Assembly (NCBI GenBank): GCA_016715965.1
Contig: JADJXG010000001.1
Span: forward strand, 1,617,501-1,681,500
From: Saprospiraceae bacterium
Lineage (GTDB): Bacteria; Bacteroidota; Bacteroidia; Chitinophagales; Saprospiraceae
DNA: 64,000 nt
Reading direction: 5' to 3'
The position numbers and the translations under genes were made by a program. The notes beneath the pieces were generated by a model. The model was not told the origin of the DNA. It searched no databases and saw only the letters and a list, made by a program, of their open reading frames with translations. Shown in pieces: positions 1-7,525 of the stretch (positions are counted from its first letter, which is position 1; each line of letters opens with the position of its first letter).

Positions 1-331
1 TGCATTGATCAGATACAACTTTACTGATTTGATGGAAAAGCTCTTTCTTAATATCAGCATCTTCTCGCACCGCTTCGATGACGAGCTCAGCTTGAAAAAT
101 CTGGTCAAGTTGAGAACACCAATGGAATCTGGACAAAATATTTTGACCTTCTTCCGAAGTCATTTTTGATTTTAAAATTTGGGTTTCGAGAAATTTTTTC
201 AGATCGGATTTGCAACGCTCCATCATCGGAGTGTGACTGTCAAATACCAGTACTTCGAAGCCAGACATGGCAGCCACTTGTGCTATTCCACTTCCCATGG
301 TCCCCAATCCAATTACTGCTATCTTATGCAT
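1..331 (-). CDS. paaH: 3-hydroxyacyl-CoA dehydrogenase, N-terminal part (runs off window edge)
   Basis: Partial gene: only the first 110 codons lie in the window, with an open frame to base 1. The product opens with a Rossmann NAD-binding stretch, IGLGTMGSGIAQVAAMSG near residues 7-24, followed by an acidic residue after the second strand (VFDS). Later comes ELVIEAVRED, a hallmark of the 3-hydroxyacyl-CoA dehydrogenase family (PaaH, Hbd, FadB N-terminal domain). The family oxidises (S)-3-hydroxyacyl-CoA with NAD. The ATG lies one base after the paaD stop, so it is almost certainly co-transcribed with the phenylacetyl-CoA epoxidase genes and would act late in that pathway. A general beta-oxidation enzyme is the alternative; the symbol rests on context. 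Confidence 0.8.
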   Translation of the reverse strand, partial: MHKIAVIGLGTMGSGIAQVAAMSGFEVLVFDSHTPMMERCKSDLKKFLETQILKSKMTSEEGQNILSRFHWCSQLDQIFQAELVIEAVREDADIKKELFHQISKVVSDQC

Positions 332-332
332 G

Positions 333-866
333 TCAATGGCATTTAAAATAATCAAAGGGTTCTAAACAATCATTGCATTTATAAAATGCCTTACAAGCAG
401 TGGAACCAAATTCTGAAACACATACGGTAGATTTGGACCCACAACGCGGGCAACACACCATTTTAGAATCATCCATCATGCCTTTGATTCTTTTCATGTT
501 GACGGGTGGGGCAATCCCATAGGACCGCAATTTTTCTTTTCCTTCCTCTGTCATCCAATCTGTGGTCCAGGGTGGATGAATAACTGTATTTATTTTGATT
601 GGGGATAATCCCGCTTCCTCCAATGCAAGACGTACAGACATTTCGATGACCCTCATTGCTGGACATCCGGAATAAGTAGGGCTGATATCCAATTCCAAAA
701 TTCCTGCATTTTCAGAAACAGATCGTATGATCCCCAAATCCAGCACGGATAATACCGGAATTTCAGGATCAAATACATTTTGTAAGACCAGATAGGCCTT
801 TTCTATTCGAGGAGAGATGCTGCTTGCTTCTGTCATCATGATTGACTTTGATGACAAAATTACCAT
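333..866 (-). CDS. paaD: Phenylacetyl-CoA epoxidase maturation protein PaaD
   Basis: 177 residues in two parts. The first is a DUF59/MIP18-type domain with DPEIPVLSVLDLG near residue 33, the SGCP signature (YSGCPA) and HPPWTTDW. The second is a C-terminal cysteine-rich ribbon with CCPRCGS and CNDC pairs. This architecture is PaaD (PaaJ in older naming), thought to help assemble the metal centre of the multicomponent epoxidase. The first ATG overlaps the paaC stop as ATGGTAA, a translational-coupling arrangement; two tandem ATGs about 27 bases further in (near 839) would give a start free of paaC. Fourth subunit gene after paaA, paaB and paaC. Confidence 0.9.
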   Translation of the reverse strand: MVILSSKSIMMTEASSISPRIEKAYLVLQNVFDPEIPVLSVLDLGIIRSVSENAGILELDISPTYSGCPAMRVIEMSVRLALEEAGLSPIKINTVIHPPWTTDWMTEEGKEKLRSYGIAPPVNMKRIKGMMDDSKMVCCPRCGSKSTVCVSEFGSTACKAFYKCNDCLEPFDYFKCH

Positions 867-1618
867 TCCAAACCTGGATAAGCCCGCTGCATGTACTGCA
901 TTTCCGCCAGCAGAAAACCAAAGTGTTCAGTGTGATATCCTTTTTTTCCTCCGGCTTGTTGCCATGGGTTGGAAGGAATGTTTAAGCGAGCCTCAGCAAA
1001 GGTGGAAGAATTTCTTTGTTGTCTTGAGGACTTTATAATGTCATAATCCGGAGCAATATTTTGATGCATCATGGTTCTTTCAGCATCTGATGGTTCTGTG
1101 ATTTCAGCTTGAAATTCCCAAAGGCGGTCCAAAGCGGTTTGAATCTTTTGTTGACTTAGTTCCGTTCCATCACCAAGGCGAATGACCCAATCCCTGCTCC
1201 ACTTGTAATGATATTGGGTTTCTTTTAATGATTTGTCAGCAATGTGTGCCAATTGGGTATCTGCAGAGCGATTCATTTTTTCAAAAAATTCAATATAAAA
1301 CGAGTCAATCAAGAACTGTCTCATCACTGTAAATGCAAAGTCTGTATTGGGATATTCCGCGAGCAGCACATTTTTATATTCCATTTCATCCCGCATAAAT
1401 GCAAACACATCTTCTGACCTGTGTGCTGAATCCAACTCAGATGCGTATTGATACAACAATCTGGCACGACCGATATGATCCAGAGCGATATTGGTCATTG
1501 CCATGTCTTGCTCTAAAACAGGACCATGGCCACACCATTCACTCAGTCTTTGAGATAAGATCAAAGAATTATCAGCGTGAATCAGGATGAAGTCCAAAAG
1601 TGGATTGCCATTGCTCAT
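860..1618 (-). CDS. paaC: Phenylacetyl-CoA epoxidase structural subunit PaaC
   Basis: 252 residues, the usual length for PaaC (PaaI in older naming). It is an all-helical ferritin-like protein with DNSLILSQRLSEWCGHGP near residues 16-33, DIALDH-like NIALDHIGRARLLYQYA near 43-59 and the DSFYIEFFE stretch in the middle. In the characterised enzyme PaaC forms a heterodimer with the catalytic PaaA subunit and has lost a working di-iron centre. The gene starts 3 bases after paaB, and its stop overlaps the start of paaD. The final residues PGLEW sit close to the family C-terminus, so the gene looks complete. Confidence 0.93.
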   Translation of the reverse strand: MSNGNPLLDFILIHADNSLILSQRLSEWCGHGPVLEQDMAMTNIALDHIGRARLLYQYASELDSAHRSEDVFAFMRDEMEYKNVLLAEYPNTDFAFTVMRQFLIDSFYIEFFEKMNRSADTQLAHIADKSLKETQYHYKWSRDWVIRLGDGTELSQQKIQTALDRLWEFQAEITEPSDAERTMMHQNIAPDYDIIKSSRQQRNSSTFAEARLNIPSNPWQQAGGKKGYHTEHFGFLLAEMQYMQRAYPGLEW

Positions 1619-1621
1619 GAA

Positions 1622-1903
1622 TTACATGTGTTTTAATTCCTCAGGAAGATCATAAAAAGTAGGATGCCTATAAATTTTATCCATGGCGGGTTCGAACATT
1701 GCTTCCGCTTCTCCGGGATCAGATGCGACGATGTTTTTGGATTCTACTACCCAAATGCTTATTCCTTCCATTCTTCGGGTATAAACATCCCTTGCATTTT
1801 CAATGGCCATTTGCGCGTCAGCTGCATGAAGGCTGCCTACATGCCGATGGTCCAATCCATTTTTACTGCGAATAAAAATTTCAAATAAAGGCCAGTTTTT
1901 CAT
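1622..1903 (-). CDS. paaB: Phenylacetyl-CoA epoxidase small subunit PaaB
   Basis: 93 residues, matching the roughly 95-residue PaaB family. Recognisable by WPLFEIFIRSKNGLDHRHVGSL at the N-terminus, the AIENARDVYTRR segment and the WVVES motif. PaaB bridges PaaAC heterodimers and is needed for activity although it is not catalytic. The start lies 8 bases after the paaA stop and the end 3 bases before paaC, so the gene is embedded in the operon. No unusual feature. Confidence 0.93.
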   Translation of the reverse strand: MKNWPLFEIFIRSKNGLDHRHVGSLHAADAQMAIENARDVYTRRMEGISIWVVESKNIVASDPGEAEAMFEPAMDKIYRHPTFYDLPEELKHM

Positions 1904-1911
1904 TTTGACGA

Positions 1912-2847
1912 TTATGCGGTTTTTCGATTTCTTTTTTCAGCATGAACCATGGCGGCCTCTCTTACCCACGCTCCTTCAAGGTGTGCATTCAATCGATCAG
2001 CCAATCTCTCCTTGTTGCAAGGGCCATTTCCTCTGAGCACATTGTTAAATTCAACCCAGTCAATTTCTCCAAAATCATAATGACCCCGCTCGGAATTCCA
2101 AACCAATTTGTCATCCGGTAGCTTCATCCCCAATATATCACATTGCGGCACCGTCATATCCACAAATCGTTGTCTGAGTTCGTCGTTGCTTACTCTTTTG
2201 ATTTTCCATTTTAATGATTGTGCAGAATGCGTAGAATTGGCATCAGAAGGTCCAAACATCATGAGAGAAGGCCACCACCAGCGATTGATGGCATCCTGAC
2301 ACATTCTTTTTTGAGCATCGTTGCCTTTGCTCAGGGTCAAGAGAATATCATAGCCCTGCCTTTGGTGAAAACTCTCTTCTTTACAAATTCTTACCATTGC
2401 CCGGGCATAAGGTCCATAGGAAGTTCTGCAAAGAGCTACCTGATTCATAATGGCCGCTCCGTCCACCAGCCAGCCAATGGCGCCCATATCTGCCCAAGTC
2501 AGGGCAGGATAATTAAAAATACTGGAGTATTTGGCTCTGCCGGCGTTTAGATCTTCAATCAGATCGTTTCGTTCGACGCCCAGAGTTTCTGCAGCGCTGT
2601 AAAGGTAAAGTCCATGTCCGGCTTCGTCCTGAATTTTGGCCAATAAAATGGCTTTCCTTTTGAGATTGGGCGCTCTGGTTACCCAATTTCCTTCAGGCAA
2701 CATACCTACCACTTCTGAATGAGCGTGTTGCGAAATTTGACGGATCAGGGTTTTTCTATAATCCGCAGGCATCCAATCCTTGGCTTCAATTTTTTCTTCC
2801 GCATCAATTTTTTCTTGAAATTTTTGCTCTAATTGTTCTATGGTCAT
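1912..2847 (-). CDS. paaA: Phenylacetyl-CoA epoxidase catalytic di-iron subunit PaaA
   Basis: 311 residues, as expected for PaaA (PaaG in older naming), the di-iron oxygenase subunit that epoxidises the ring of phenylacetyl-CoA. Two ExxH iron-ligand motifs are visible: E75-A-G-H78 in KIQDEAGHG and E158-S-F-H161 in CKEESFHQR, with a further carboxylate candidate in HSEVVG (E45). The NRWWWPSLMMFGP and YDFGEIDW stretches are typical of the family. Located 36 bases after paaE and 8 before paaB. All visible ligands are intact, so the enzyme should be active. Confidence 0.95.
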   Translation of the reverse strand: MTIEQLEQKFQEKIDAEEKIEAKDWMPADYRKTLIRQISQHAHSEVVGMLPEGNWVTRAPNLKRKAILLAKIQDEAGHGLYLYSAAETLGVERNDLIEDLNAGRAKYSSIFNYPALTWADMGAIGWLVDGAAIMNQVALCRTSYGPYARAMVRICKEESFHQRQGYDILLTLSKGNDAQKRMCQDAINRWWWPSLMMFGPSDANSTHSAQSLKWKIKRVSNDELRQRFVDMTVPQCDILGMKLPDDKLVWNSERGHYDFGEIDWVEFNNVLRGNGPCNKERLADRLNAHLEGAWVREAAMVHAEKRNRKTA

Positions 2848-2883
2848 GATCCAAGTTTATGTAAATTCAACAAAAGAATGGGC

Positions 2884-3939
2884 TTATTGATCAAAATCCA
2901 CCTGAATGGCATCGGTTTTTGGAATGGCCTGGCAGGTGAGAATGTATCCATTTTCAATTTCATCTGGTTCTAATCCATAATTTCTCAACAATTGTACCTC
3001 ACCTTTAATTAGTTTGGCCTTGCAGGTACAGCAAACACCTCCCTTGCAGGCGTAAGGCAGACGTGCGTTGTTTTTGAGCGCGGCATCCAGGATATTGTCA
3101 ATGCCCTTGCTCATGTCAAAGTGGATGGTTCTGCCATCTGCCTTGAGTCGGACCTGAACTCTTTCTCCCGCACCTTTTATTGCTTCGACCTTGGGTGCAG
3201 GCAATCCAAAAGTACCAAATAATTCAAATTTGATTTTGGATTCTTCAAAACCCTGTGAAATAAGTGCATCCCGGGTATCGAAAATCATTTGTTCGGGACC
3301 GCAAATAAAAACTTCGTCGATGGAATCCGGTGAATAGATTTTTCCATTGAACTCACTCAATTTGTCAGACGAAATTCTTCCGTGAAATAATTCTTCTTCC
3401 ATGATTTCCTGGCTTAACACAAAATACAAAGCCAGTCTGTCTATGTATTGGTTTTTAAGGGATTGAAGTTGTTCTAGAAAAATAATCTGATCCGTTGATT
3501 TGCTGCCATAAATTAAACGCACGCTGGATGCAGATGACAAAAGTATGCTCTTAATCAAAGAAAGACAGGGTGTAATTCCACTGCCCGCGGCAATAAAGAG
3601 GTAATTGATATTTTGGGATACATCGGTGGTAAATTTGCCATTGGGAGGCATTAGTTCTATAATCTCACCAGCGCACAAATCATTGTTTGCATAGCTTGAA
3701 AACGCTCCTCCAGGGAGCAACTTGATGGCAACCCTCCATTCTGAATCCATTGGGCTTGAACAAAGAGAGTAGGATCTGTGAATTTCCTGACCATGTAAGT
3801 TTTTAATCAGGTTGATGTACTGCCCTGGTTTGTAGGCAAAAATTTCTTTGAGTTCATTGGGGATATCAAATGCAACTGAGACACAGTCAGGTGTTTCCCT
3901 CCTCACTTCTTTGACAATGACAGAATAACTGTGCTGCAT
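2884..3939 (-). CDS. paaE: Phenylacetyl-CoA epoxidase reductase PaaE
   Basis: 351 residues: a ferredoxin-NADP reductase module plus a C-terminal plant-type [2Fe-2S] ferredoxin. The FAD site is R55-SYS. Nucleotide binding is marked by AAGSGITPCLSLIKS and CGPEQM. Cluster cysteines are C298, C303, C306 and C336. PaaE passes electrons from NADPH to the PaaA di-iron site. It is the first gene of this operon, so the order is E-A-B-C-D rather than the A-B-C-D-E known from E. coli. A Bacteroidota -7 element lies about 22 bases upstream. The start ATG is at 3937-3939. Confidence 0.93.
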   Translation of the reverse strand: MQHSYSVIVKEVRRETPDCVSVAFDIPNELKEIFAYKPGQYINLIKNLHGQEIHRSYSLCSSPMDSEWRVAIKLLPGGAFSSYANNDLCAGEIIELMPPNGKFTTDVSQNINYLFIAAGSGITPCLSLIKSILLSSASSVRLIYGSKSTDQIIFLEQLQSLKNQYIDRLALYFVLSQEIMEEELFHGRISSDKLSEFNGKIYSPDSIDEVFICGPEQMIFDTRDALISQGFEESKIKFELFGTFGLPAPKVEAIKGAGERVQVRLKADGRTIHFDMSKGIDNILDAALKNNARLPYACKGGVCCTCKAKLIKGEVQLLRNYGLEPDEIENGYILTCQAIPKTDAIQVDFDQ

Positions 3940-3960
3940 GGATTATGATACTTAGGCTGG

Positions 3961-3968
3961 CAAATATA
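3961..3968 (-). promoter_or_regulatory. -7 promoter element of the paa operon
   Basis: On the minus strand the sequence reads TATATTTG, a full match to the Bacteroidota -7 consensus TAnnTTTG, about 22 bases upstream of the paaE ATG. A TTG lies 16 bases further upstream, closer than the usual 19-21, so the -33 part is uncertain. Confidence 0.55.
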
Positions 3969-4188
3969 GAATTAATCTACTAATCAATTTTTCAGGAAAA
4001 GAAACTGCCCGTAATGAGCAGATCAACAGGATTTTTAAAAGGGTGAATAGGTTTATTTACCAGATCTAAACCGTTGATTATTAATAAAATTAAATGATAA
4101 ACCTGACATGAATGATTTTGATCAGTTTTAAGAAGGTTAGGATCGGAAAATCAAAAAGCGGGCTTGGCGCCAACAGCAGGGTCATCTA

Positions 4189-4226
4189 AAAAAAATACCC
4201 GTGCCACAAGGCAACGGGTACTTTTT
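4189..4226 (-). terminator. Rho-independent terminator after the 118-residue secreted protein gene
   Basis: Hairpin with arms TACCCGT-GCC and GGC-A-ACGGGTA (4196-4220) and a four-base loop. It is followed on the minus strand by an uninterrupted U tract (A-run 4189-4195 on the plus strand). It lies about 28 bases beyond the stop of the minus-strand gene ending at 4248. The opposite side also has a short T-run, so it may work in both directions. Confidence 0.85.
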
Positions 4227-4247
4227 CATTCTAACCACAAATTTCTA

Positions 4248-4604
4248 TCAATAACCTGAACTCTGGTGTTTAACTCCCTTTGGTTCAAGGCCAATATAGT
4301 ATTCAACATCTTCCACCCTGTTGACCTGGACAAGTGTTTTTTCTTCATAACCTGTCATAGAAACAATCAGATTGAAAGGAGTTTTGGAAATTCCGGAAAG
4401 TAGAAAATAACCGGACTCATCGGTCAATGTTACCCATTCACCTGTGAGAGCCTGAATTTTGATTTCAGCCCCGTTGATAGGTTGAGAGGTTTTCAAATCA
4501 TAAATGACTCCCCTGAAAATTTCAGGTTTGGAGGCATCGCTCAATTGAGCATTGACCAATACACTCATCATTAAAAGGCTCGCAAAAATCATCAGCTTCT
4601 TCAT
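4248..4604 (-). CDS. Small secreted protein with carboxypeptidase-regulatory-like domain
   Basis: 118 residues. A signal peptide (MKKLMIFASLLMMSVLVNAQ) is followed by one CarboxypepD_reg-like beta-sandwich: FRGVIYDLKTSQPINGAEI, then LTDESGYFLLSGI and FNLIVSMTGYEEKTLV. In Bacteroidota this domain usually sits at the N-terminus of TonB-dependent receptors; here it stands alone with no barrel, so the protein is probably periplasmic or outer-membrane associated. Its role is unknown. It is a single-gene unit with its own candidate promoter at 4656-4663 and its own terminator. It might be the remnant of a larger receptor, but the clean stop, promoter and terminator argue for a genuine small gene. 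Confidence 0.75.
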   Translation of the reverse strand: MKKLMIFASLLMMSVLVNAQLSDASKPEIFRGVIYDLKTSQPINGAEIKIQALTGEWVTLTDESGYFLLSGISKTPFNLIVSMTGYEEKTLVQVNRVEDVEYYIGLEPKGVKHQSSGY

Positions 4605-4655
4605 AAGACACCAAATTTTATATTGTAATAATCGATTTTAATTCTATAATAAAGA

Positions 4656-4663
4656 CAAATCTA
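4656..4663 (-). promoter_or_regulatory. -7 promoter element for the 118-residue secreted protein
   Basis: Minus strand reads TAGATTTG, matching TAnnTTTG, 51 bases upstream of the ATG. No well-spaced TTG was found for the -33 box. Confidence 0.4.
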
Positions 4664-4886
4664 TTGTAAAAACGTTGCAAAGTTGTCATTTATTTTGTAC
4701 TATAGACAAGAAGAACCGACGAAAGGTTTATTTTTTTAGACCAATTTGCGATTTTTAAAGATCCATTAACAGAGCTTAAGATTTCTATAAGGTCATGATA
4801 GTGATTTTTTATTACATTATTAATATATGTAATATGTTTTTAATTTAGGATATTTCCATCTTAGTTCTTTGGTCTTTTCTGCCTTT

Positions 4887-4909
4887 TTTGACCCGATATT
4901 TTGGTCAAA
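4887..4909. promoter_or_regulatory. Inverted repeat, candidate operator
   Basis: Perfect 7-base arms TTTGACC (4887-4893) and GGTCAAA (4903-4909) separated by 9 bases, so the arm centres are 16 bases apart. It lies about 260 bases upstream of the pyrophosphatase start. No U tract follows, so a terminator is unlikely. Confidence 0.4.
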
Positions 4910-5140
4910 TGATCGTTTTGACAACTTTAATATGACACAGTTTGGTCCGTTCCAACATCTTCTATGGGCAATTCTGAAAGATTCATTTGTAAATGGATCT
5001 ATGGTCTGTTAATGCTGGGTTAAACCACTATTCAGCTTCCTAAATAGAAGTTTTGGAATCCTTTTCGGAGAATTTTCAGACACCTTCTTGCTTGCTTTGA
5101 AGCGGCTCAATCCCTGCCAATCATTTGTCAATAATTGCTT

Positions 5141-5148
5141 TATCTTTG
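5141..5148 (+). promoter_or_regulatory. -7 promoter element of the pyrophosphatase gene
   Basis: TATCTTTG matches TAnnTTTG exactly and lies 21 bases before the ATG at 5170. Transcription from here would exclude the upstream in-frame TTG at 5125, which supports the ATG as the start. Confidence 0.6.
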
Positions 5149-5169
5149 CCGCTCGAAAAAAGAAAATAC

Positions 5170-7413
5170 ATGGAAAATTTAATTTATCTAATCCCTTTAT
5201 TTGGTTTAATTGGTCTTTTGTATATGGCTTATTTATACACCTGGGTTTCCAAACAGGATGCAGGAGATTCTAAAATGAAAGGTATATCCGATCATATTGC
5301 GGAAGGAGCCATGGCTTTTCTCAAAGCAGAGTATCGTGTATTGGCCATTTTCGTTGTTGTAGCCGGTATTCTGTTGGGAGTTTTGAGCAATATTGTGGAT
5401 ACAACCCATTGGTTTATAGTTATTGCATTCATTTTAGGCGCTATTTTTTCCGTCTTGGCGGGCTTCATCGGCATGAAGATTGCCACCAAAGCAAATGTGA
5501 GAACCACCCAGGCTGCCAGAAGTAGTTTGAAAAAGGCCCTCGAAGTATCTTTTAAAGGTGGAACTGTAATGGGTCTTGGTGTGGCCGGACTTGCTGTAAT
5601 GGGTTTGAGCGGATTGTTTGCTTTCTTTTTTATGTATTATATGGATGGAACATGGGCCACAGCTTCTATTAAAGGAGTTAGTCGGAATCCTGTTGAAGCC
5701 ATGAGCATTATCCTGGAAGTTCTGGCCGGATTTTCATTGGGTGCAGAATCCATTGCACTTTTTGCGAGGGTGGGCGGTGGTATTTATACCAAAGCAGCTG
5801 ATGTTGGTGCAGACCTGGTTGGAAAAGTAGAGGCTGGCATTCCTGAGGATGATCCACGCAATCCAGCTACCATTGCTGATAATGTTGGAGACAACGTCGG
5901 TGATGTGGCGGGAATGGGTGCTGATCTTTTTGGTTCATATGTAGCAACGGTACTGGCTTCCATGGTTCTGGGCAATTATGTGATTCGCGACATGGGTGGT
6001 GATATCAGTGCTACGGATGCATTTGGAGGACTCGGCCCGATTTTATTGCCTGTTGTATTGGCGGGTGTGGGTATCTTGTTTTCGATTGCAGGATCATTTT
6101 TTGTCAGAATAAACAATGAGAAGGCCAAGGAAAGCGAGGTACAGTCCTCTTTGAATATTGGAAACTGGAGTTCCATCGTATTAACAGCAATAGCTTCTTA
6201 TGTGCTCATTCACTGGATGTTGCCCACTCAGATGCAGATGAACTTTTTTGGGCAAGGTTTGGTAAACGTGGGTCCAAATGATGTGTTTTATGCAGTTTTG
6301 ATTGGATTATTTGTAGGTGGAGCGATCTCCTGGTTGACAGAGTTGTTCACCGGATTGGGCAAAGGCCCTGTATTGGATATTGTCAAAAAATCAGGTACCG
6401 GTGCAGCAACAAACATCATCGGAGGTTTGAGTTCGGGTATGCTGAGTACTGCAGGACCTGTGTTGTTGTTTGCAGGTGCAATCTGGGGGGCCTATCATTT
6501 GGCTGGATTTTATGGGGTGGCCATTGCAGCATCTGCGATGATGGCGACGACAGCCATGCAATTGGCCATCGATGCCTTCGGCCCAATCGCTGACAATGCA
6601 GGAGGTATCGCAGAAATGAGTGAATTGCCCAAAGAAGTCCGGGTCAAAACTGATATTTTGGACTCGGTGGGAAATACGACGGCGGCGATCGGAAAAGGTT
6701 TTGCCATTGCTTCTGCTGCATTAACAGCTCTAGGTTTGTTTGCTGCATACGTAACTTTTACTGGAATTGATGGCATCAATATATTTAAAGCAGATGTTTT
6801 GGCTGCATTGTTTGTTGGAGGAATGATTCCGGTGGTTTTTTCGGCACTGGCCATGCGTTCGGTGGGAAAAGCCGCCATGGAAATGGTGAATGAAGTGAGA
6901 AGACAATTCAGAGAAATACCTGGAATTCTGGAAGGAACAGGAAAGCCGGAATATGGCAAATGCGTTGAGATTTCTACCCGTGCCGCATTGAAAGAAATGA
7001 TGCTCCCGGGTTTGATTACCATTATTTCACCAGTTATCATTGGTTTTGTAATGGGTCCTGAGGCTTTGGGTTCCTATATGGCAGGAGTTTGTGTAAGTGG
7101 GGTTTTGTGGGCTATTTTTCAAAACAATGCAGGTGGTGCCTGGGACAATGCCAAAAAATCATTTGAAGCAGGAGTTGTCATTGACGGCCAGACTTTTTAC
7201 AAAGGTTCCGAACCACACAAAGCTGCAGTGATTGGTGACACCGTGGGTGACCCTTTTAAAGACACATCAGGGCCATCCATGAATATATTGATTAAGCTTA
7301 CCTGCCTTGTTGGATTGACCATAGCGCCTATTCTTGGTGAAATGTATGGAGCAGGACACAGCAATGTGGACCACAAGGAAAAAACTGAAATTTGTTTGAT
7401 CAATAAGAAATAA
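5170..7413 (+). CDS. hppA: Membrane-bound proton/sodium-pumping pyrophosphatase
   Basis: 747 residues from ATG 5170, a multi-span integral membrane protein (family about 16 helices) that couples PPi hydrolysis to ion transport. Family signatures: ARVGGGIYTKAADVGADLVG, EDDPRNPATIADNVGDNVGD, DAFGPIADNAGG and GDTVGDPFKDTSGP. The GNTTAA motif (A505) is the form found in K+-dependent enzymes; K+-independent ones carry Lys there. The glutamate of the common ADLFES motif in helix 6 is Gly here (G255, ADLFGSY), while helix 5 carries an extra Glu (E193, GAESIALF). That shift is recalled for a Flavobacterium-type H+-pumping subgroup. The upstream in-frame TTG is rejected because the promoter lies between it and the ATG. 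Confidence 0.95.
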   Translation: MENLIYLIPLFGLIGLLYMAYLYTWVSKQDAGDSKMKGISDHIAEGAMAFLKAEYRVLAIFVVVAGILLGVLSNIVDTTHWFIVIAFILGAIFSVLAGFIGMKIATKANVRTTQAARSSLKKALEVSFKGGTVMGLGVAGLAVMGLSGLFAFFFMYYMDGTWATASIKGVSRNPVEAMSIILEVLAGFSLGAESIALFARVGGGIYTKAADVGADLVGKVEAGIPEDDPRNPATIADNVGDNVGDVAGMGADLFGSYVATVLASMVLGNYVIRDMGGDISATDAFGGLGPILLPVVLAGVGILFSIAGSFFVRINNEKAKESEVQSSLNIGNWSSIVLTAIASYVLIHWMLPTQMQMNFFGQGLVNVGPNDVFYAVLIGLFVGGAISWLTELFTGLGKGPVLDIVKKSGTGAATNIIGGLSSGMLSTAGPVLLFAGAIWGAYHLAGFYGVAIAASAMMATTAMQLAIDAFGPIADNAGGIAEMSELPKEVRVKTDILDSVGNTTAAIGKGFAIASAALTALGLFAAYVTFTGIDGINIFKADVLAALFVGGMIPVVFSALAMRSVGKAAMEMVNEVRRQFREIPGILEGTGKPEYGKCVEISTRAALKEMMLPGLITIISPVIIGFVMGPEALGSYMAGVCVSGVLWAIFQNNAGGAWDNAKKSFEAGVVIDGQTFYKGSEPHKAAVIGDTVGDPFKDTSGPSMNILIKLTCLVGLTIAPILGEMYGAGHSNVDHKEKTEICLINKK

Positions 7414-7496
7414 GTAATAGGTAAGCAAAAACACCAATCCAGTTTTTTGTATTTGCCAAATCAATCATAGACTTAGTCTTTGTTTACTTATTACTT
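7412..7496. repeat. Long inverted repeat between convergent genes, possible terminator structure
   Basis: Two 18-base arms (7412-7429 and 7479-7496) surround a 49-base loop. In plus-strand RNA 16 positions pair normally and the other two are G-U; on the minus strand those two are C-A mismatches. The left arm begins in the pyrophosphatase stop codon. No U tract follows the stem. Confidence 0.5.
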
Positions 7497-7525
7497 CTTT
7501 GTAAGGTAAATCCAAAAGAAATCAA

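Larger units (their letters stand above)
3940..4247. other. Intergenic region between paaE and the secreted 118-residue protein gene
   Basis: 308 bases without a coding region. It holds the paa promoter near its left end and the terminator of the gene at 4248-4604 near its right end (both listed separately). The roughly 200 bases between are AT-rich. I see no repeat, RNA gene or clear operator there. Confidence 0.6.
4605..5169. other. Long regulatory gap upstream of the membrane pyrophosphatase gene
   Basis: 565 bases with no convincing coding region. The left end holds the minus-strand promoter listed above and the right end the pyrophosphatase promoter. The middle carries an inverted repeat TTTGACC-N9-GGTCAAA (4887-4909). 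Two further TTTGGTC copies lie near 4868-4875 and 4940-4947. These look like binding-site-sized motifs, but no regulator can be named. Confidence 0.5.

Noticed and set aside
1685..1700. tRNA-like GGTTCGAA sequence
   Set aside because: It lies inside the paaB coding region and there is no acceptor stem or anticodon arm around it. No tRNA was found in the window.
6510..7040. 176-residue frame on the minus strand inside the pyrophosphatase gene
   Set aside because: It lies fully opposite well-conserved membrane segments of the real gene. Its content, rich in Ala, Pro and Ile, mirrors the coding bias of that gene.
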